64,000 nt of DNA from Bradyrhizobium sp. CCGB12 (GCF_024199845.1 NZ_JANADO010000001.1:5518001-5582000), one strand, 5' to 3'; counted from the stretch's first letter, positions 9,607 through 19,637 are shown. A program made the numbers and translations. Notes: generated from the letters alone by a model not told the origin.

Positions 9607-10326
9607 ATGAAGAATTTTCTGCTTCTGACTGCAAGCATCGCCGCAATCAACGCGGCGGTGCCCGCTTTTGGCGCGGATCTCGCTCCGCAGCCTGTCCTAA
9701 CCAAGGCGCCGCAGCAGCCGATCGCTCCCCCGCTCTATGACTGGACCGGCTACTATTTGGGCGTTAACGGCGGCTGGGGCTCGAGCCATAACTGCTGGGA
9801 TTTGGCAGGAAGGACCCCAGAAGGATGTCATGGTAGGGCCGGCGGCACGGTCGGCGGACAGATTGGCTATCGCTGGCAGATCTTCAACATGGTCTACGGC
9901 GTTGAAGGCCAGGGCAATTGGGCAGATTTCAGCGGCTCCAATGTCAGCGCCGTCCTCCCGTCGAACATCAATCGCACCAGAACGGATGCGTTCGGCTTGC
10001 TCACCGGCCAGATCGGCTACGCTTTCAATACCGTGCTGCTTTACGCCAAGGGCGGTGCTGCGGTGACGAGCAACACATACCAGATCAACTCGACCGCCAC
10101 TGGCGTTGAGGTCAAAAGCGACAATGTCCGTTGGGGTGGTGTCGTAGGCGCTGGCCTGGAAGTCAACTTCGCCCCTAGCTGGTCAGCTGGCATCGAGTAT
10201 GACCACCTATTCATGCCGGAGAGCAACGTAACCTTTCCTGCAAACGGGTCGGATCGGATTCACCAGGATGTCGATATGGTAACCCTTCGGCTTAACTACA
10301 AATTGTTTCCGGGGACCGCAAAATAG
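9607..10326 (+). CDS. Omp25/RopB-like outer-membrane beta-barrel protein
   Basis: A 239-residue outer-membrane protein of the small eight-strand barrel type (Omp25/Omp31, RopB) common in Rhizobiales. It has a signal peptide with cleavage after AFGA at about residue 22, a proline-rich linker, then YDWTGYYLGVNGGWG, the hallmark start of the barrel, and alternating hydrophobic strands ending ...VTLRLNYKLF. AAGGAAC precedes the ATG by a few bases. It is a single gene closed by a strong terminator. The function is probably structural or in host-surface interaction; several copies are usual per genome. Confidence 0.9.
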   Translation: MKNFLLLTASIAAINAAVPAFGADLAPQPVLTKAPQQPIAPPLYDWTGYYLGVNGGWGSSHNCWDLAGRTPEGCHGRAGGTVGGQIGYRWQIFNMVYGVEGQGNWADFSGSNVSAVLPSNINRTRTDAFGLLTGQIGYAFNTVLLYAKGGAAVTSNTYQINSTATGVEVKSDNVRWGGVVGAGLEVNFAPSWSAGIEYDHLFMPESNVTFPANGSDRIHQDVDMVTLRLNYKLFPGTAK

Positions 10327-10358
10327 CGATTTCGACGCTCTTGCGGCGGATCGAGGAG

Positions 10359-10384
10359 CCCCGACCTTAGGGTCGGGGTTTTTT
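10359..10384 (+). terminator. rho-independent terminator after the outer-membrane protein gene
   Basis: A perfect 8-bp stem CCCCGACC / GGTCGGGG with a TTAG loop, followed by six T residues, about 30 bp after the stop codon. Confidence 0.93.
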
Positions 10385-11202
10385 CGTCGGAGTACTCTCC
10401 CCACCTTACTGGCCCATTTTTCTTAAGCGCCACCTCCCGCTGCACACGCGCCGGCGCCCTGTCGGAACCAGCCCACCGGGTGCGCGTTCCAGATACCAGC
10501 TTTTCGCCTCTGGACTGCGCGTAGTCTGGCGCAATGCGCACCTTCTAGGCTGACGACGCGATTGTCGGATTAAGGACAACGATGTCTCAGAACTGTCGCG
10601 CCCGAGCAAATAAGGCGACGCGATAACCTCAATTATCAGGCGGCACGCTGCTTGCTTCACTCGAACCGTCGCCAACGATGCCAGTTTGACAGCGCTTGGC
10701 GAAAGCCGATGAGCGCAGCGGAGTGTTCGATGCGATCTGGAGTTTGGCCTAGGGGAGCCGCGAGGACAGCACCTGCGATGTCAATTCGGCAGCCTTTAGC
10801 CCAGCAAATTAAGCTGATGCCCGCTCTGTGGAGCTGGTCAGAGGATAACTTGGCGCCCAGGCGGCTTGGTGCCGCCGATGCTCGTCTCCACGGAGCTAGT
10901 CCGTGACCGCAACGGCGACGGCTCTGAACGCGGCCGAGGGGAACAACCATATTGCTCAACAGCTGCTCCAATCTTGGAGTGTGCAGTTATGATTCTCGCG
11001 CCATGAGTTCGCTATGGGTCAACCTCCTGCTCCTCCTCAACCACATAGCGGGTGCTTGAAACGGAAGACGTTGCAAGGTGACCTCAAAGAACAATTGAAT
11101 GGATGAGCTATTTGCCGCCCCAGCGCCTACTCCACATTTGTCAAAACCTTCTTATCCCCCTTCCCCGTTTAGGCGCGCTGTTGCGCTGGACAGATCCGCT
11201 TC
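10385..11202. other. non-coding stretch
   Basis: No gene, repeat or regulatory site that I can support. The short frames on either strand have no domain and poor starts. Confidence 0.5.
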
Positions 11203-12465
11203 TTGTTCAAACCATCTCTTGAGGAAGGCGCGAAACTGCTCCCTAAACAGAAGAGGCTGATCGCAATTCGCTACCTGTCACATATCGGAATGGTTGCGTT
11301 GGCCAGTCAGCAGTATCTGTCGATCGCGTTGATCTATTCGGCCATTCCGGTGATTCTCCGCGCCAACGGCGCCAGCTTGCAACTGGTTGGATTGTACAGC
11401 ACGGCATTCTTTGCCTTCACGGTTAGCATTCTTTGGGCCCCCATCGTGGATCGATGGAGTCTCAATCGTCTAGGGCTTAGGCGATCATGGATCCTGTTGA
11501 CCCAAGTCGCCACGACCGCTGTGCTGACAGTGATGGCATTCTTGAATCCAAAGACCGATTTCATGCAGGTCTTTCTTGTTTCTGTCGCCCTTGCGAGCGT
11601 TGCTGCCACACAGCGGATCGCAACATTGGGCTACATAGCCGAAGCCCTCGATTCCAGCGAGCGTCCGCTCGGGGCCACGCTGCTAGGCTGGGGGCGGGTC
11701 ATTGGCCACGTGATCGGCGGCGCGGTCTGCCTCCAGCTGATCGAGATTGTCGGTTGGCGTACGGCCTTGTTGGGATTAGCGCTACTGCTAGCCGTTTTCG
11801 CTGGATGGGTGTTCGCGATTCCTGAACCGCTCCATTCCAAGAACAAGTCGCGTTCACCGCAGCGACAGTCGATCTTCCTGCGCAACAATGGTCTGTGGAC
11901 AACCGCCGCATTGATAGCGCCCGGCGTTGCCGGAATCGCACTGGCGTTCGCAATGGTGCAGTTGCGACTCGTTGATCTCGGCTTTGCTGCGGCAGACATT
12001 GGATGGATCGGAGCGATCTCGAACGTATTAACGTATACTATCGTTGCGCCGCTGACCACCGCGATCCTGGGGCGAATGGCGCCGAATCGAGGCGTGATGT
12101 TGGGCTGTGCAGTCCTGGCCATCGGTTTTGGAGCGTTTGCGATTATTGATTGCTATGTCACCGATCGTGTGAGCGCCGTCGCGAGCGTCGGGATCGTGTT
12201 CGCGGCCCTCGCAGTCCAGCACGTTACATTCACAAACTGGTTTCTCGCGCTCGCCCGGCTAGGCAAGGCGGGAACAGATGTCACGTTCCTGACTTCGGTG
12301 ATGTCGGCGTTCGCATTGACGGGCTTCGCGGCGAGCGGGTTGATCGCGGCGAAATTCGGCTACAGAGTCACACTGATCCTGCCAGGCCTCGGCTATGCTC
12401 TCTCGGGCTTGCTAGCGATGGGATTCATCCGCGCCGCAAATCTGTCGCCGCCACGCGTGGCGTAG
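11203..12465 (+). CDS. MFS permease of the AmpG/RhtX type
   Basis: A polytopic transporter of about 420 residues with some twelve hydrophobic segments. The first part (AIPVILRANGASLQLVGLY ... ILWAPIVDR) is typical of the AmpG-like MFS branch, which includes muropeptide permeases and the siderophore importers RhtX/FptX. The central basic loop (HSKNKSRSPQRQ) separates the two halves. The listed start is a TTG; there is no ATG before residue 30, inside the first membrane helix, so the exact start is open. It stands alone without siderophore synthesis or receptor genes, so the substrate is unknown. Iron-siderophore or cell-wall fragment import are the family's usual roles. Confidence 0.75.
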   Translation: MFKPSLEEGAKLLPKQKRLIAIRYLSHIGMVALASQQYLSIALIYSAIPVILRANGASLQLVGLYSTAFFAFTVSILWAPIVDRWSLNRLGLRRSWILLTQVATTAVLTVMAFLNPKTDFMQVFLVSVALASVAATQRIATLGYIAEALDSSERPLGATLLGWGRVIGHVIGGAVCLQLIEIVGWRTALLGLALLLAVFAGWVFAIPEPLHSKNKSRSPQRQSIFLRNNGLWTTAALIAPGVAGIALAFAMVQLRLVDLGFAAADIGWIGAISNVLTYTIVAPLTTAILGRMAPNRGVMLGCAVLAIGFGAFAIIDCYVTDRVSAVASVGIVFAALAVQHVTFTNWFLALARLGKAGTDVTFLTSVMSAFALTGFAASGLIAAKFGYRVTLILPGLGYALSGLLAMGFIRAANLSPPRVA

Positions 12466-12816
12466 ACTGATCATCAAAATTGTCTTCCTGTGTCATAGCG
12501 TCGCCGTCGACAAGCTCATTTGAGGTAACCTACAGCGGACCCAGCCGCGGAGCCCCGACGCGCTGCAGCCGTCGACAGAAATTGGCGAGCGCGTCTTTCT
12601 CGTCCTTTTCAGAGTAATCTTGTGAGAAGACGTGTGTCGGAGCGAATGGATGCTGGGTGACAATTGCTCACTCCCAGCAGCAATTGGTGCGGTCACATAG
12701 TAGGTCGATTTTACGATGTCCTCCTCGAACGATTGCCCCTAAAAGCGACTTTCTGTCCTCAACAACTTCCAGCCGCCAATTGCTTCGACCCGACCATCCG
12801 AAGCCCGCAGAATGTC
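12466..12816. other. convergent gap between the MFS gene and the luxR gene
   Basis: The two genes converge here. I see no terminator. TCGATTTTAC at about 12706-12715 resembles the core of a nod box, but the flanks do not match. Confidence 0.5.
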
Positions 12817-13560
12817 TCACTCGACATGGACATCAAAGATAAGATTGAGGCGGATCGCCACAATGGCGGCTTGGATTCGGCTGGTTGCGCCCAACTTCCG
12901 CATCGCGTTCTTCAGATGAAAGTTGACCGTATTTTCGCTAATTTGCAATATCTTGCCGATTTCCCACGACGATTTACCCTCTGCCACCCACCGGATACAA
13001 TCTAGTTCGCGCTCCGATAGCGCAACTCTCTTAATGCAGTTTTCTTCCACTGGACGTGTGATCTCTACACAAGCGGTATGAAAGTGCCAGGCTAATGCGT
13101 TGAGGTGGCCTTTAGAATGTTGAGGATCGGCATCGTCGAACCGAGACGCAAACGATATGACAGATATTCGGCCCAATGGCCCAAACAAAGGCACACTCAT
13201 GCCGTGCTTCAGACCAGCCTCCCTGGCCTCATCAAGTACGCGCCTTTCGTTAGGCTGTAGTTGATATTGCTCGGCGAGTTGATCCCACAGAAATGGCCGT
13301 GCAAGCATCGGTGTCCGTCGGACCACGGGATCAATCTGGTGGTATTTGTGCTTAAAATAGCGTTCACACCAGTCAGGCGGCCACTTTACGGCAACCGCCG
13401 GCGGTGGATACTCCGGTAAGCGAAGTGGCTCCGCGAAATTGAGTGCTCCGTAAGACACTTCGCTGAAGCCTTCGTCACTTGCACAGCTCACAAGAAGCTC
13501 GAAAACCGCTCTGAGGGATTGCGTTCGCGTCGCGCATTCGGTGAAGCTGAAAAGATCCAT
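12817..13560 (-). CDS. LuxR-type acyl-homoserine-lactone regulator, orphan
   Basis: Quorum-sensing type transcription factor. From ATG 13560 it is 247 residues. The autoinducer-binding domain shows the conserved pattern W-x3-Y-x6-DPV (WCERYFKHKYHQIDPVVRR), then PFLWDQL and GMSVPLFGPLGR. The C-terminal LuxR helix-turn-helix is LSERELDCIRWVAEGKSSWE followed by IGKILQISENTVNFHLKNAM. The frame is open upstream to a TTG at 13845, but the extra 95 residues are not part of the usual LuxR architecture. No luxI-type synthase gene is nearby, so this is a LuxR solo. It could sense AHLs from elsewhere in the genome, from other bacteria, or a plant compound. Confidence 0.85.
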   Translation of the reverse strand: MDLFSFTECATRTQSLRAVFELLVSCASDEGFSEVSYGALNFAEPLRLPEYPPPAVAVKWPPDWCERYFKHKYHQIDPVVRRTPMLARPFLWDQLAEQYQLQPNERRVLDEAREAGLKHGMSVPLFGPLGRISVISFASRFDDADPQHSKGHLNALAWHFHTACVEITRPVEENCIKRVALSERELDCIRWVAEGKSSWEIGKILQISENTVNFHLKNAMRKLGATSRIQAAIVAIRLNLIFDVHVE

Positions 13561-14426
13561 TTGAGGCGCCTCAGCAGGCTGGCTCAAAAGGTCGGTATTG
13601 CGCCGCTCGATTGAGCTTGTATCAAGCGGAGGCAAGTTCCCATCCGTCGCCGAGCCCTCCGTGATGCCGAGCTCAACGAGCGCGGTGTCACCGTCGACGT
13701 CCGGTTTGGCGGCGAGCATGAAATGAGGTAGGTCACGATCTTGCATGGTCCTACGAATCTGCATCGTCAGTCCGCAACTGGTTCTCACCGCATCGCCGGC
13801 GGCGAGAACGTGGTCGATGAGCAGCCCGGCACGCTCTTCGCGCAATTCTTAGTCCATGCATAAACAGTGCATGGCGTCTAAGTGCTTGGGTCGGGTATCT
13901 CCGACGCGAACAGTTCTTGAGCGTTGAGGCTGATCGATCCTCGTGGCCCACGAGGATGGTCGTCAGAGGGCGCCCCCGATATGCCCGCAGTCGGGGGATC
14001 TTTTTGGTGCAGCGGGCACTTTGCATGCGCAGCTCCGCAAGTGAAAACCTGTCGGATCAGCACAGCAATTGTCGTACCAATTCTCCGGTCGCTCTCAAAA
14101 TCGGGCATACGACAAATGGGATGAGCGACTTGAGATAGTTGATGCGGGAATTAAGGACTCGAGACATCAGGAGGAAAGCCGACAGTGCCATTTGGCTCAA
14201 TTGTTCTTCTTAATCCCTAGGTTGGTTCCTTCTAATTGAAGCCGCGATCCGTACACCCTGTTTGCAGGCCATCACTGATTGGTCACGTGGAACGAAGTCA
14301 AGGCCGGCGCATCTTAGATTTTGGACCCCCCCCGCGGACTCCGGCCTGAGCCTCAACACATCAAATTGTGAGGCGCCGATAGTCGATGACGCGCCAAAGC
14401 TCGTCTTCGCCTGCGCACCCAAGCGT
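13561..14426. other. gap upstream of the luxR-type gene
   Basis: The luxR frame stays open to 13845 as a possible N-terminal extension. A 76-codon minus-strand frame at 13878-14108 has no recognisable domain. I see no lux-box palindrome that I can support. Confidence 0.45.
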
Positions 14427-15149
14427 TCAATCCGCCGGTGCGGCTGTGAGCGGTTTAGCGACGTTTCTCAAGACTGTGGCGCGGCAGTTCGCGAACATCT
14501 TCTTGGTATAATTTTTGTCGAAGTAATCCAATACGAAGGTGCCGGTATACTCCGGATCCTCGCCCACGCCGCCGATCAAGTTATCGAGAATTGTGCCGGC
14601 TTCGGGGATGCGATCGCAGTGCCGGGTCCGGATAACGTTAACGGCGTTTATCGAGTGAACGGCCTCGTCGGCAACCACCTCTCTCAGCCAGCGAAGGAAA
14701 TTGGTCCCGAGGCCGGCGTAGAACTCTCGATCCGCAGCATAGGCGCGGCAAGTACACATCTCGTCAAACGCGATCATAACTAGCAAAGAGAATTCGTCTT
14801 CTAAGTATTCATCGATTGCAGAGAAATCATGCGATCGAGCCTCCAATCTGTCTCGAAGATCCCTTTCGGATTCGCCAGCGACAAGCTCCATGATCTGGAT
14901 GAAACTATCGGTGTGACGCTCTTCATCCGCGGACCAGGCACCGAAGAACGCCTCAGCTTCGCTGCTGGCGATCAGATTTCGCTTAAACAGCTCTTGCTTC
15001 AAATGCCTCGCGTCGTATTCGGTATACAACTCTGGCCACAGCTTGTTCCGGCGCGCGCGCAAAGTGGCCGGTCCGGCAGTGAACATCGCAGGTTTCAACT
15101 CATCGAAAAAATCTCTTGGATCCCAGTTCCGTCGAATAGGCGTAATCAT
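14427..15149 (-). CDS. ferritin-like di-iron protein (desaturase/oxygenase-like)
   Basis: A 240-residue helical protein with the four-helix di-iron pattern: a Glu in an early helix (WPELYTEYD), E-x2-H in ADEERHTDS at about residues 76-79, a Glu in FDEMCTC at about 130, and E-x2-H in ADEAVHS at about 162-165. This arrangement is shared by acyl-ACP desaturases, ribonucleotide-reductase-like and N-oxygenase families. The ATG at 15149 has a strong ribosome-binding site (AGGGAGGAC); the frame is open farther upstream. It is a single gene about 870 bp upstream of the orphan luxR on the same strand. The substrate is unknown; acyl-chain modification is one possibility. Confidence 0.65.
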   Translation of the reverse strand: MITPIRRNWDPRDFFDELKPAMFTAGPATLRARRNKLWPELYTEYDARHLKQELFKRNLIASSEAEAFFGAWSADEERHTDSFIQIMELVAGESERDLRDRLEARSHDFSAIDEYLEDEFSLLVMIAFDEMCTCRAYAADREFYAGLGTNFLRWLREVVADEAVHSINAVNVIRTRHCDRIPEAGTILDNLIGGVGEDPEYTGTFVLDYFDKNYTKKMFANCRATVLRNVAKPLTAAPAD

Positions 15150-16693
15150 CTGAATGTCCTCCCTTGAGTGGATTGCTTGACGAATGCTGGAAGCATATTT
15201 GCTGAACACCAAGCATGGTGTCGCCCTCCCTGTTCTGGTGGCAATTCAGGAAGAAACTCATAAAACTCATTTAGACTCGCGTTAATCAACAAAGGTTCTT
15301 CGCGGCATCGTCAAAGATTTGCCAGCGCGAGTGTGGTGTATATTCCGAAGTGCACTCGCTTTCTATTTCGCACCTCTCTCTAAGATAGTCGATTCATCGA
15401 CCTCGAGTTCGGGAACGGAACGGTGATCCGGAAGTTCAGAGTCGTGAAAGGCCCCTCCCACTATCGGCTGTGTGTCCAAGTCGCTATCCGTTCGGCTGTG
15501 TATTGGGATACGAGTGCTCGAAGTCAGTCAGACCGAGACTTTTGATAGTCGGCCGCTGGAGCTAAACACCACAGATGCCATTGCTCGATCGCATCGCAGC
15601 GCCGTGATTACCCGGTTGACGGTAGAGACAACGGAAGCAACGACAACAGAACCGCTAACTGCATGGCAGGGAGGCTTTATATGCCTCTTGAGACAACCCA
15701 CCTCTGCGTCCAGAACGACCTGAATGCGCGGGATCAGCGGACCCCTAACTAGACGCTGCACTTGCGAGCGCTCCTCCTTCGTACGCTTCTGCCGCGGCCG
15801 AACAGCTGAGCAAGTCTCTGGAGTTTAGAATTCTCCCGCGAGATTGGACTGCGCTGCGAAGCGAAACCAAGACGTTTTGTGGCGCGCGTCATTCCAGCAC
15901 TCGATACTTCGAACAAGCTGACCGGCATTCTTTGCGCACGAGCCGAAGGAGAGGATTGTTTGTTCATGGACAATTTGGTCGACCGAGCAGCGCGCCGCCG
16001 AAGCCAACAGGCTGGATGAGCGGAGAACCCGCTCCTCATTCCAGAGACCACTTCTGGCGCCATGATGTTGCGACTATTTGCCGGCCCCCTTCGTCGCAGC
16101 AAGCTGACTTTTCCAAAACAACTTTATCGACGTTGATATATCGATATCGCGACCACGCAACCGAACCTGAACATAACTTGTCCGGAGCTATTTTCCTCGG
16201 CCAACCTCATCAATCGATCGCAGGTTTCTTTATCGGTATCGCTCGTACTCGCCAACCTTCATGCCTGGCTGACAAAGGATAATCAGTCCCAGATTGCCGC
16301 GTCGCTATAACCGTCTCATCATTAGCCACGGTACGTTGTCTATTGCTTGGAGGTGAGTGCGCTAATCGACACGCGAGCATTTCGGTGCAAGAAGACGCCG
16401 TCAGGAATGCAAGCGCACGCGAGCTCCGTGCAAGTGGTGCAGCCTGAAGAGCCGGCTCGCGTCATAAGAGCGTCCCAAGTGACATGATTGTTGGATGTCC
16501 AAGATCTGACGCCCGAACCAAGGTGCCCCGACGCACTTGACCGGGGGGTTAAAAGTGCGCCGGGTCTACCCCAACATCATCAGTACATCCGTGATGACGC
16601 TCTCGCAGAATGAAACAACCAGCGTGGCGGAATTGAGGCTCATCACTTCATCGGATCACGATTGAAGTATTTCACGCGCAGCACAGAAGAGCC
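15150..16693. other. long non-coding stretch
   Basis: Several overlapping frames of 75-120 codons occur on both strands, none with a domain, good start or consistent composition. A motif on the minus strand at about 15900 resembles a type III secretion (tts) box but has a base inserted in its core. I see no supportable gene. Confidence 0.5.
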
Positions 16694-16724
16694 TTGAAAC
16701 GAACGTTACGTCAGATTGTATGAT
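16694..16724 (+). promoter_or_regulatory. MerR-type promoter-like element, copy 3
   Basis: TTGAAA and TATGAT are separated by a 19-bp spacer that ends ACGTCAGATTG, closely like the GCGTCAGGTTG of the nolA promoter. Its -10 is the best of the three copies. The gene it would serve is unclear: the next frames are short and unrecognised, and hemN begins 525 bp downstream behind its own FixK-type box. Confidence 0.45.
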
Positions 16725-17180
16725 CGCGCTTCCCCCCTCGTGGCGCAGCCAGATGTGGCGCAGGTTGCGACACGGACTTGCAGCGCGAGCAGGACAGCGA
16801 TCGGTCTCGGAGGGAGGACATCAATCATCTCCGCAGATTCCTGAGCGTTCTTCGCTTGCAGTCGAGCAGCTCGCTTTACTAAGCTGCCAACCCTTGGGTC
16901 ACATGGTCTTTAGCTCTCATTCGCTCGCCGTCGTGCTCTCGTTCCTGGCGCAGCCGCTGAGGCTTCAGAAGCATGCCCGCATCTTTCTCCGTCAACGTTC
17001 GCCGATCGCGTTGCCGAGCTTCTTCTATCAGCGTCGCCGAATCCGTGAGCCAACTCTCGTGATTGCGGTCGACAACGAAGACCCGTCTTTTACACCCGCC
17101 GCTTCTTCGCTAATCATGAGCCTTCTCCTCCCCCAACTGCCCTTGTACTGTCGAAGGAGCGAAGGGCTAAAGCCGGTTGA
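16725..17180. other. region between the promoter-like element and the FixK-type box
   Basis: A plus-strand frame runs to 17184 without a recognisable domain. On the minus strand GGAGGAGAAGGCTC precedes an ATG near 17119 that opens a 28-codon frame; a one-step frame change would extend it through a charged helical sequence. It may be a frameshifted small gene, but I cannot confirm this. Confidence 0.3.
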
Positions 17181-17194
17181 TTGACTTAGCGCAA
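17181..17194 (+). promoter_or_regulatory. FixK/FNR-type box upstream of hemN
   Basis: TTGACTTAGCGCAA fits the Bradyrhizobium FixK2 consensus TTG(A/C)-N6-(T/G)CAA exactly. It lies 56 bp before the hemN start, the distance expected for a class II FixK-activated promoter. In B. japonicum anaerobic and microaerobic hemN expression depends on FixK2. Confidence 0.8.
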
Positions 17195-17250
17195 AGATAC
17201 GAGCGTGGCCGCGACTAAGATGAGCCTTCCAGCAGCATGGGACTGAAACG

Positions 17251-18582
17251 TTGAAAACTTCACTCCTGAGCACGTATGGCAATGCCCGGCTACCTTGGTA
17301 TACTATCTATCCAACTGTACCCGACTTCTCGGAGACAGTCGGCGCGAACACTTGTAACAACTGGTTGAGCCGGCTGCCGGACGAGCCCGTATCGCTCTAT
17401 CTTCACATTCCATTCTGCCGATCGATCTGCTGGTATTGCGGCTTCAGTACAGCCCTCTGCCACGGGGATGCCCCTGTTCTTGGATACTTAGAGGTCCTGC
17501 GCAAGGAGATCGACCTGGTTGCTGAAAAAACACCGCAAGCGCTGCCTGTCAGCGACGTACACTTTGGCGGCGGCACGCCGACGCTTATCGAGCCAGCGCA
17601 GTTCCTGGCCTTGATGACATACTTACGCCGCTGCTTCGCGTTCACGAAGGCGGCAACACTCGCTATCGAGATCGACCCACGCACGTTCACGATCCGAATA
17701 GCCGAAGCCCTTGGAGAAGCCGGCGTCAACCGCGCGAGCATCGGCGTGCAAAGTTTCGATCCCGACGTTCAAAGGTCGATCAATCGGATCCAGACCGAGG
17801 CGCAGACGACCATGGCGGTTGAAACCCTTCGCCAGCATGGAATCAGCCGTATCAACTTCGACCTCATCTTCGGTCTTCCGAACCAGACGGTGCGGTCCTG
17901 CGTTGAGAGCGCTATGACGGCAGTGGCCATGCGCCCCAACAGACTTGCGGTTTTCGCCTATTCGCATGTTCCTTCGTATATGAAGCGTCAGCGCATGATT
18001 GATGAGACGGCGCTGCCAGACGTTGCTGCTCGCGCTGAACAGGCTTCGGCTATCGCCAATACTCTGGCCGCCGCTGGCTACCTGCAAATCGGGCTCGACC
18101 ATTTCTCCTTGCCAGACGACGAGCTCGCACTGGCGCAGAAAGCTGGTCGCTTGCGGCGCAATTCCTTGGGTTACTCGGCTGACACTTGTAGCACCGTGAT
18201 CGGCTTCGGCACTTCGGCGATCGGACGTCTCGGTCTCGGTTACGTCCAGAACGAAGTCGTAATAAGCGCCTACAGCGAGCATGTCAGCGCCGGCCGTCTG
18301 CCGACCTCGAAGGGTTATTGTCTGAGCGACGAAGACCGCCTGCGAGCGGCAATCATTGAGCGCCTGATGTGCGATTTGGAGGTAGATGTTTCGGCAATTT
18401 GCACCGCCCACGGATTTGATCCAATTCCTTTTCTTGATTCGGCTGAAAGCTTGCCGATGCTGGCCGAAGACGGAATAGTGGACATCAACCAGGGAACAAT
18501 CCGCGTAAGGCGGGAACATCGGTTTGTAATGCGCGCTGTTGCAGCCGCCTTCGACGCTTATCTTGACCGCTCACCTTATTAG
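17251..18582 (+). CDS. hemN: oxygen-independent coproporphyrinogen III dehydrogenase HemN
   Basis: Radical SAM enzyme that decarboxylates coproporphyrinogen III to protoporphyrinogen IX without oxygen, needed for heme synthesis under microaerobic conditions such as in nodules. The 443-residue protein has the N-terminal YTIYPTVPDF (HemN signature), the radical SAM cluster C56-x3-C60-x2-C63 followed by GF, and FGGGTPTL for SAM binding. Full length for the family. The start is a TTG at 17251 (MKTSLLSTYGNARLPWYT), which aligns with the normal HemN N-terminus. A FixK-type box lies 56 bp upstream. Bradyrhizobia usually have two hemN genes; this is one of them. Confidence 0.95.
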   Translation: MKTSLLSTYGNARLPWYTIYPTVPDFSETVGANTCNNWLSRLPDEPVSLYLHIPFCRSICWYCGFSTALCHGDAPVLGYLEVLRKEIDLVAEKTPQALPVSDVHFGGGTPTLIEPAQFLALMTYLRRCFAFTKAATLAIEIDPRTFTIRIAEALGEAGVNRASIGVQSFDPDVQRSINRIQTEAQTTMAVETLRQHGISRINFDLIFGLPNQTVRSCVESAMTAVAMRPNRLAVFAYSHVPSYMKRQRMIDETALPDVAARAEQASAIANTLAAAGYLQIGLDHFSLPDDELALAQKAGRLRRNSLGYSADTCSTVIGFGTSAIGRLGLGYVQNEVVISAYSEHVSAGRLPTSKGYCLSDEDRLRAAIIERLMCDLEVDVSAICTAHGFDPIPFLDSAESLPMLAEDGIVDINQGTIRVRREHRFVMRAVAAAFDAYLDRSPY

Positions 18583-19637
18583 CACAGCCGCCCTCTCAGA
18601 AAACCATCCGGTGGCAGTGACATCGACCACCTCATTCCGCTGGGCTTTGGTGTAAGGCCATCGACAGCCCCACCCGCTGCGCTCGCTAGCGTGCCGGGGT
18701 GAGGGTATATGCAGCAAATTGGCGAGATTTTCGGCGCATGCGGCTGCGACGTAAACTGGGCGGCAGCAGCACTCACCGGAGCTGTTCGGGTGATTGTAGT
18801 ATTACCCCCATACGTTTGACCGGGGGGGCTCCCGAGCGATGCCAATGTCTTGATCCCCGCAGACAGCCGCCCCGATCCAGTCAACTACTTATCTTGGTGA
18901 TTGGCGACGGCGATTGGCAAATGGCATTGATTGCCAACAATCGCCGCGCCGATCACACGCCAAGGAATCAAGATGCAATATAGATTGTGCCGCGTCATCG
19001 GATCTAATGGATTGGCCAACTTTTGGCTTGGAGCTATCAAATCGGCTGGAAGTGCGATCTCGACTCTCTCATGGAAGTCCGCGGCTTTCGTTCTAGCACG
19101 ATTGCGCGGCATCCAATTGTCAGATGTTGCGCGGCTTAAATGTCGCTCGCTTAGGGCTAGGTTGCCAACCCTGAAATCGCCACCTACGCCTAAAGCAATG
19201 CAAGGTACGTGGCGAGGGTATTCTTATGAAGGTAACCACCCTCTCGAACAAGTGCCTTTCTTTTGTGAAGGTTACCACCTTCTCGAACAAGTGCCCTTCT
19301 CCGGCAAGGATGCTCGGCATCGCCCGAGATCCTTACTCAATTGGAGGAAGGCAATGGGATTGTTCGCGGCGTATTGGTAGCGAAGGCGGCAAGTAGCGCG
19401 CACCACCATTGGCTCGATAGAACGAGGACCACACAGAAAGGAGCGGCACGCACGTCGCCCACGCGGGCGATCGCGGGTTCGACGATGCCCGTCAAGCCAA
19501 ACGCCTCGCCGGGCTAAGTCGATCTTCCCTCAAGCGGCGTCACCCAGACCCTTCACACACACCAAAACGACAGATCGGCTCAAGACCAGTCAGGCTGGAG
19601 CGCAATCAAGGCCAGCGATCTGGATGCGGAGTTCACT
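18583..19637. other. non-coding stretch with a short tandem repeat
   Basis: A 149-codon frame at 18931-19380 contains the tandem repeat listed separately but no domain. I see no other gene before the OprB-type porin. Confidence 0.45.
19228..19299 (+). repeat. two-copy tandem repeat, 39-bp period
   Basis: Two 33-bp units at 19228-19260 and 19267-19299 share GAAGGT(A/T)ACCACC(C/T)TCTCGAACAA followed by GTGCC(T/C)TTC, with only three differences, separated by 6 bp. The period is a multiple of three. It may be the terminal repeat of a lost insertion sequence; no transposase is next to it. Confidence 0.7.

Noticed and set aside
12690..12725. nod-box-like TCGATTTTAC
   Set aside because: Only about ten core bases match; the upstream ATC/GGATG blocks are missing.
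15891..15922. tts-box-like motif on the minus strand (GTCAGCTTGTTCGAAG)
   Set aside because: An extra base interrupts the core and no type III effector-like gene follows.
16720..17184. 154-codon plus-strand frame after the third MerR-type promoter
   Set aside because: Its first ATG lies in the -10 box, and no domain is visible; the minus strand looks more coding-like in part.
17623..18519. 298-codon frame on the minus strand
   Set aside because: Shadow of hemN in high-GC DNA.
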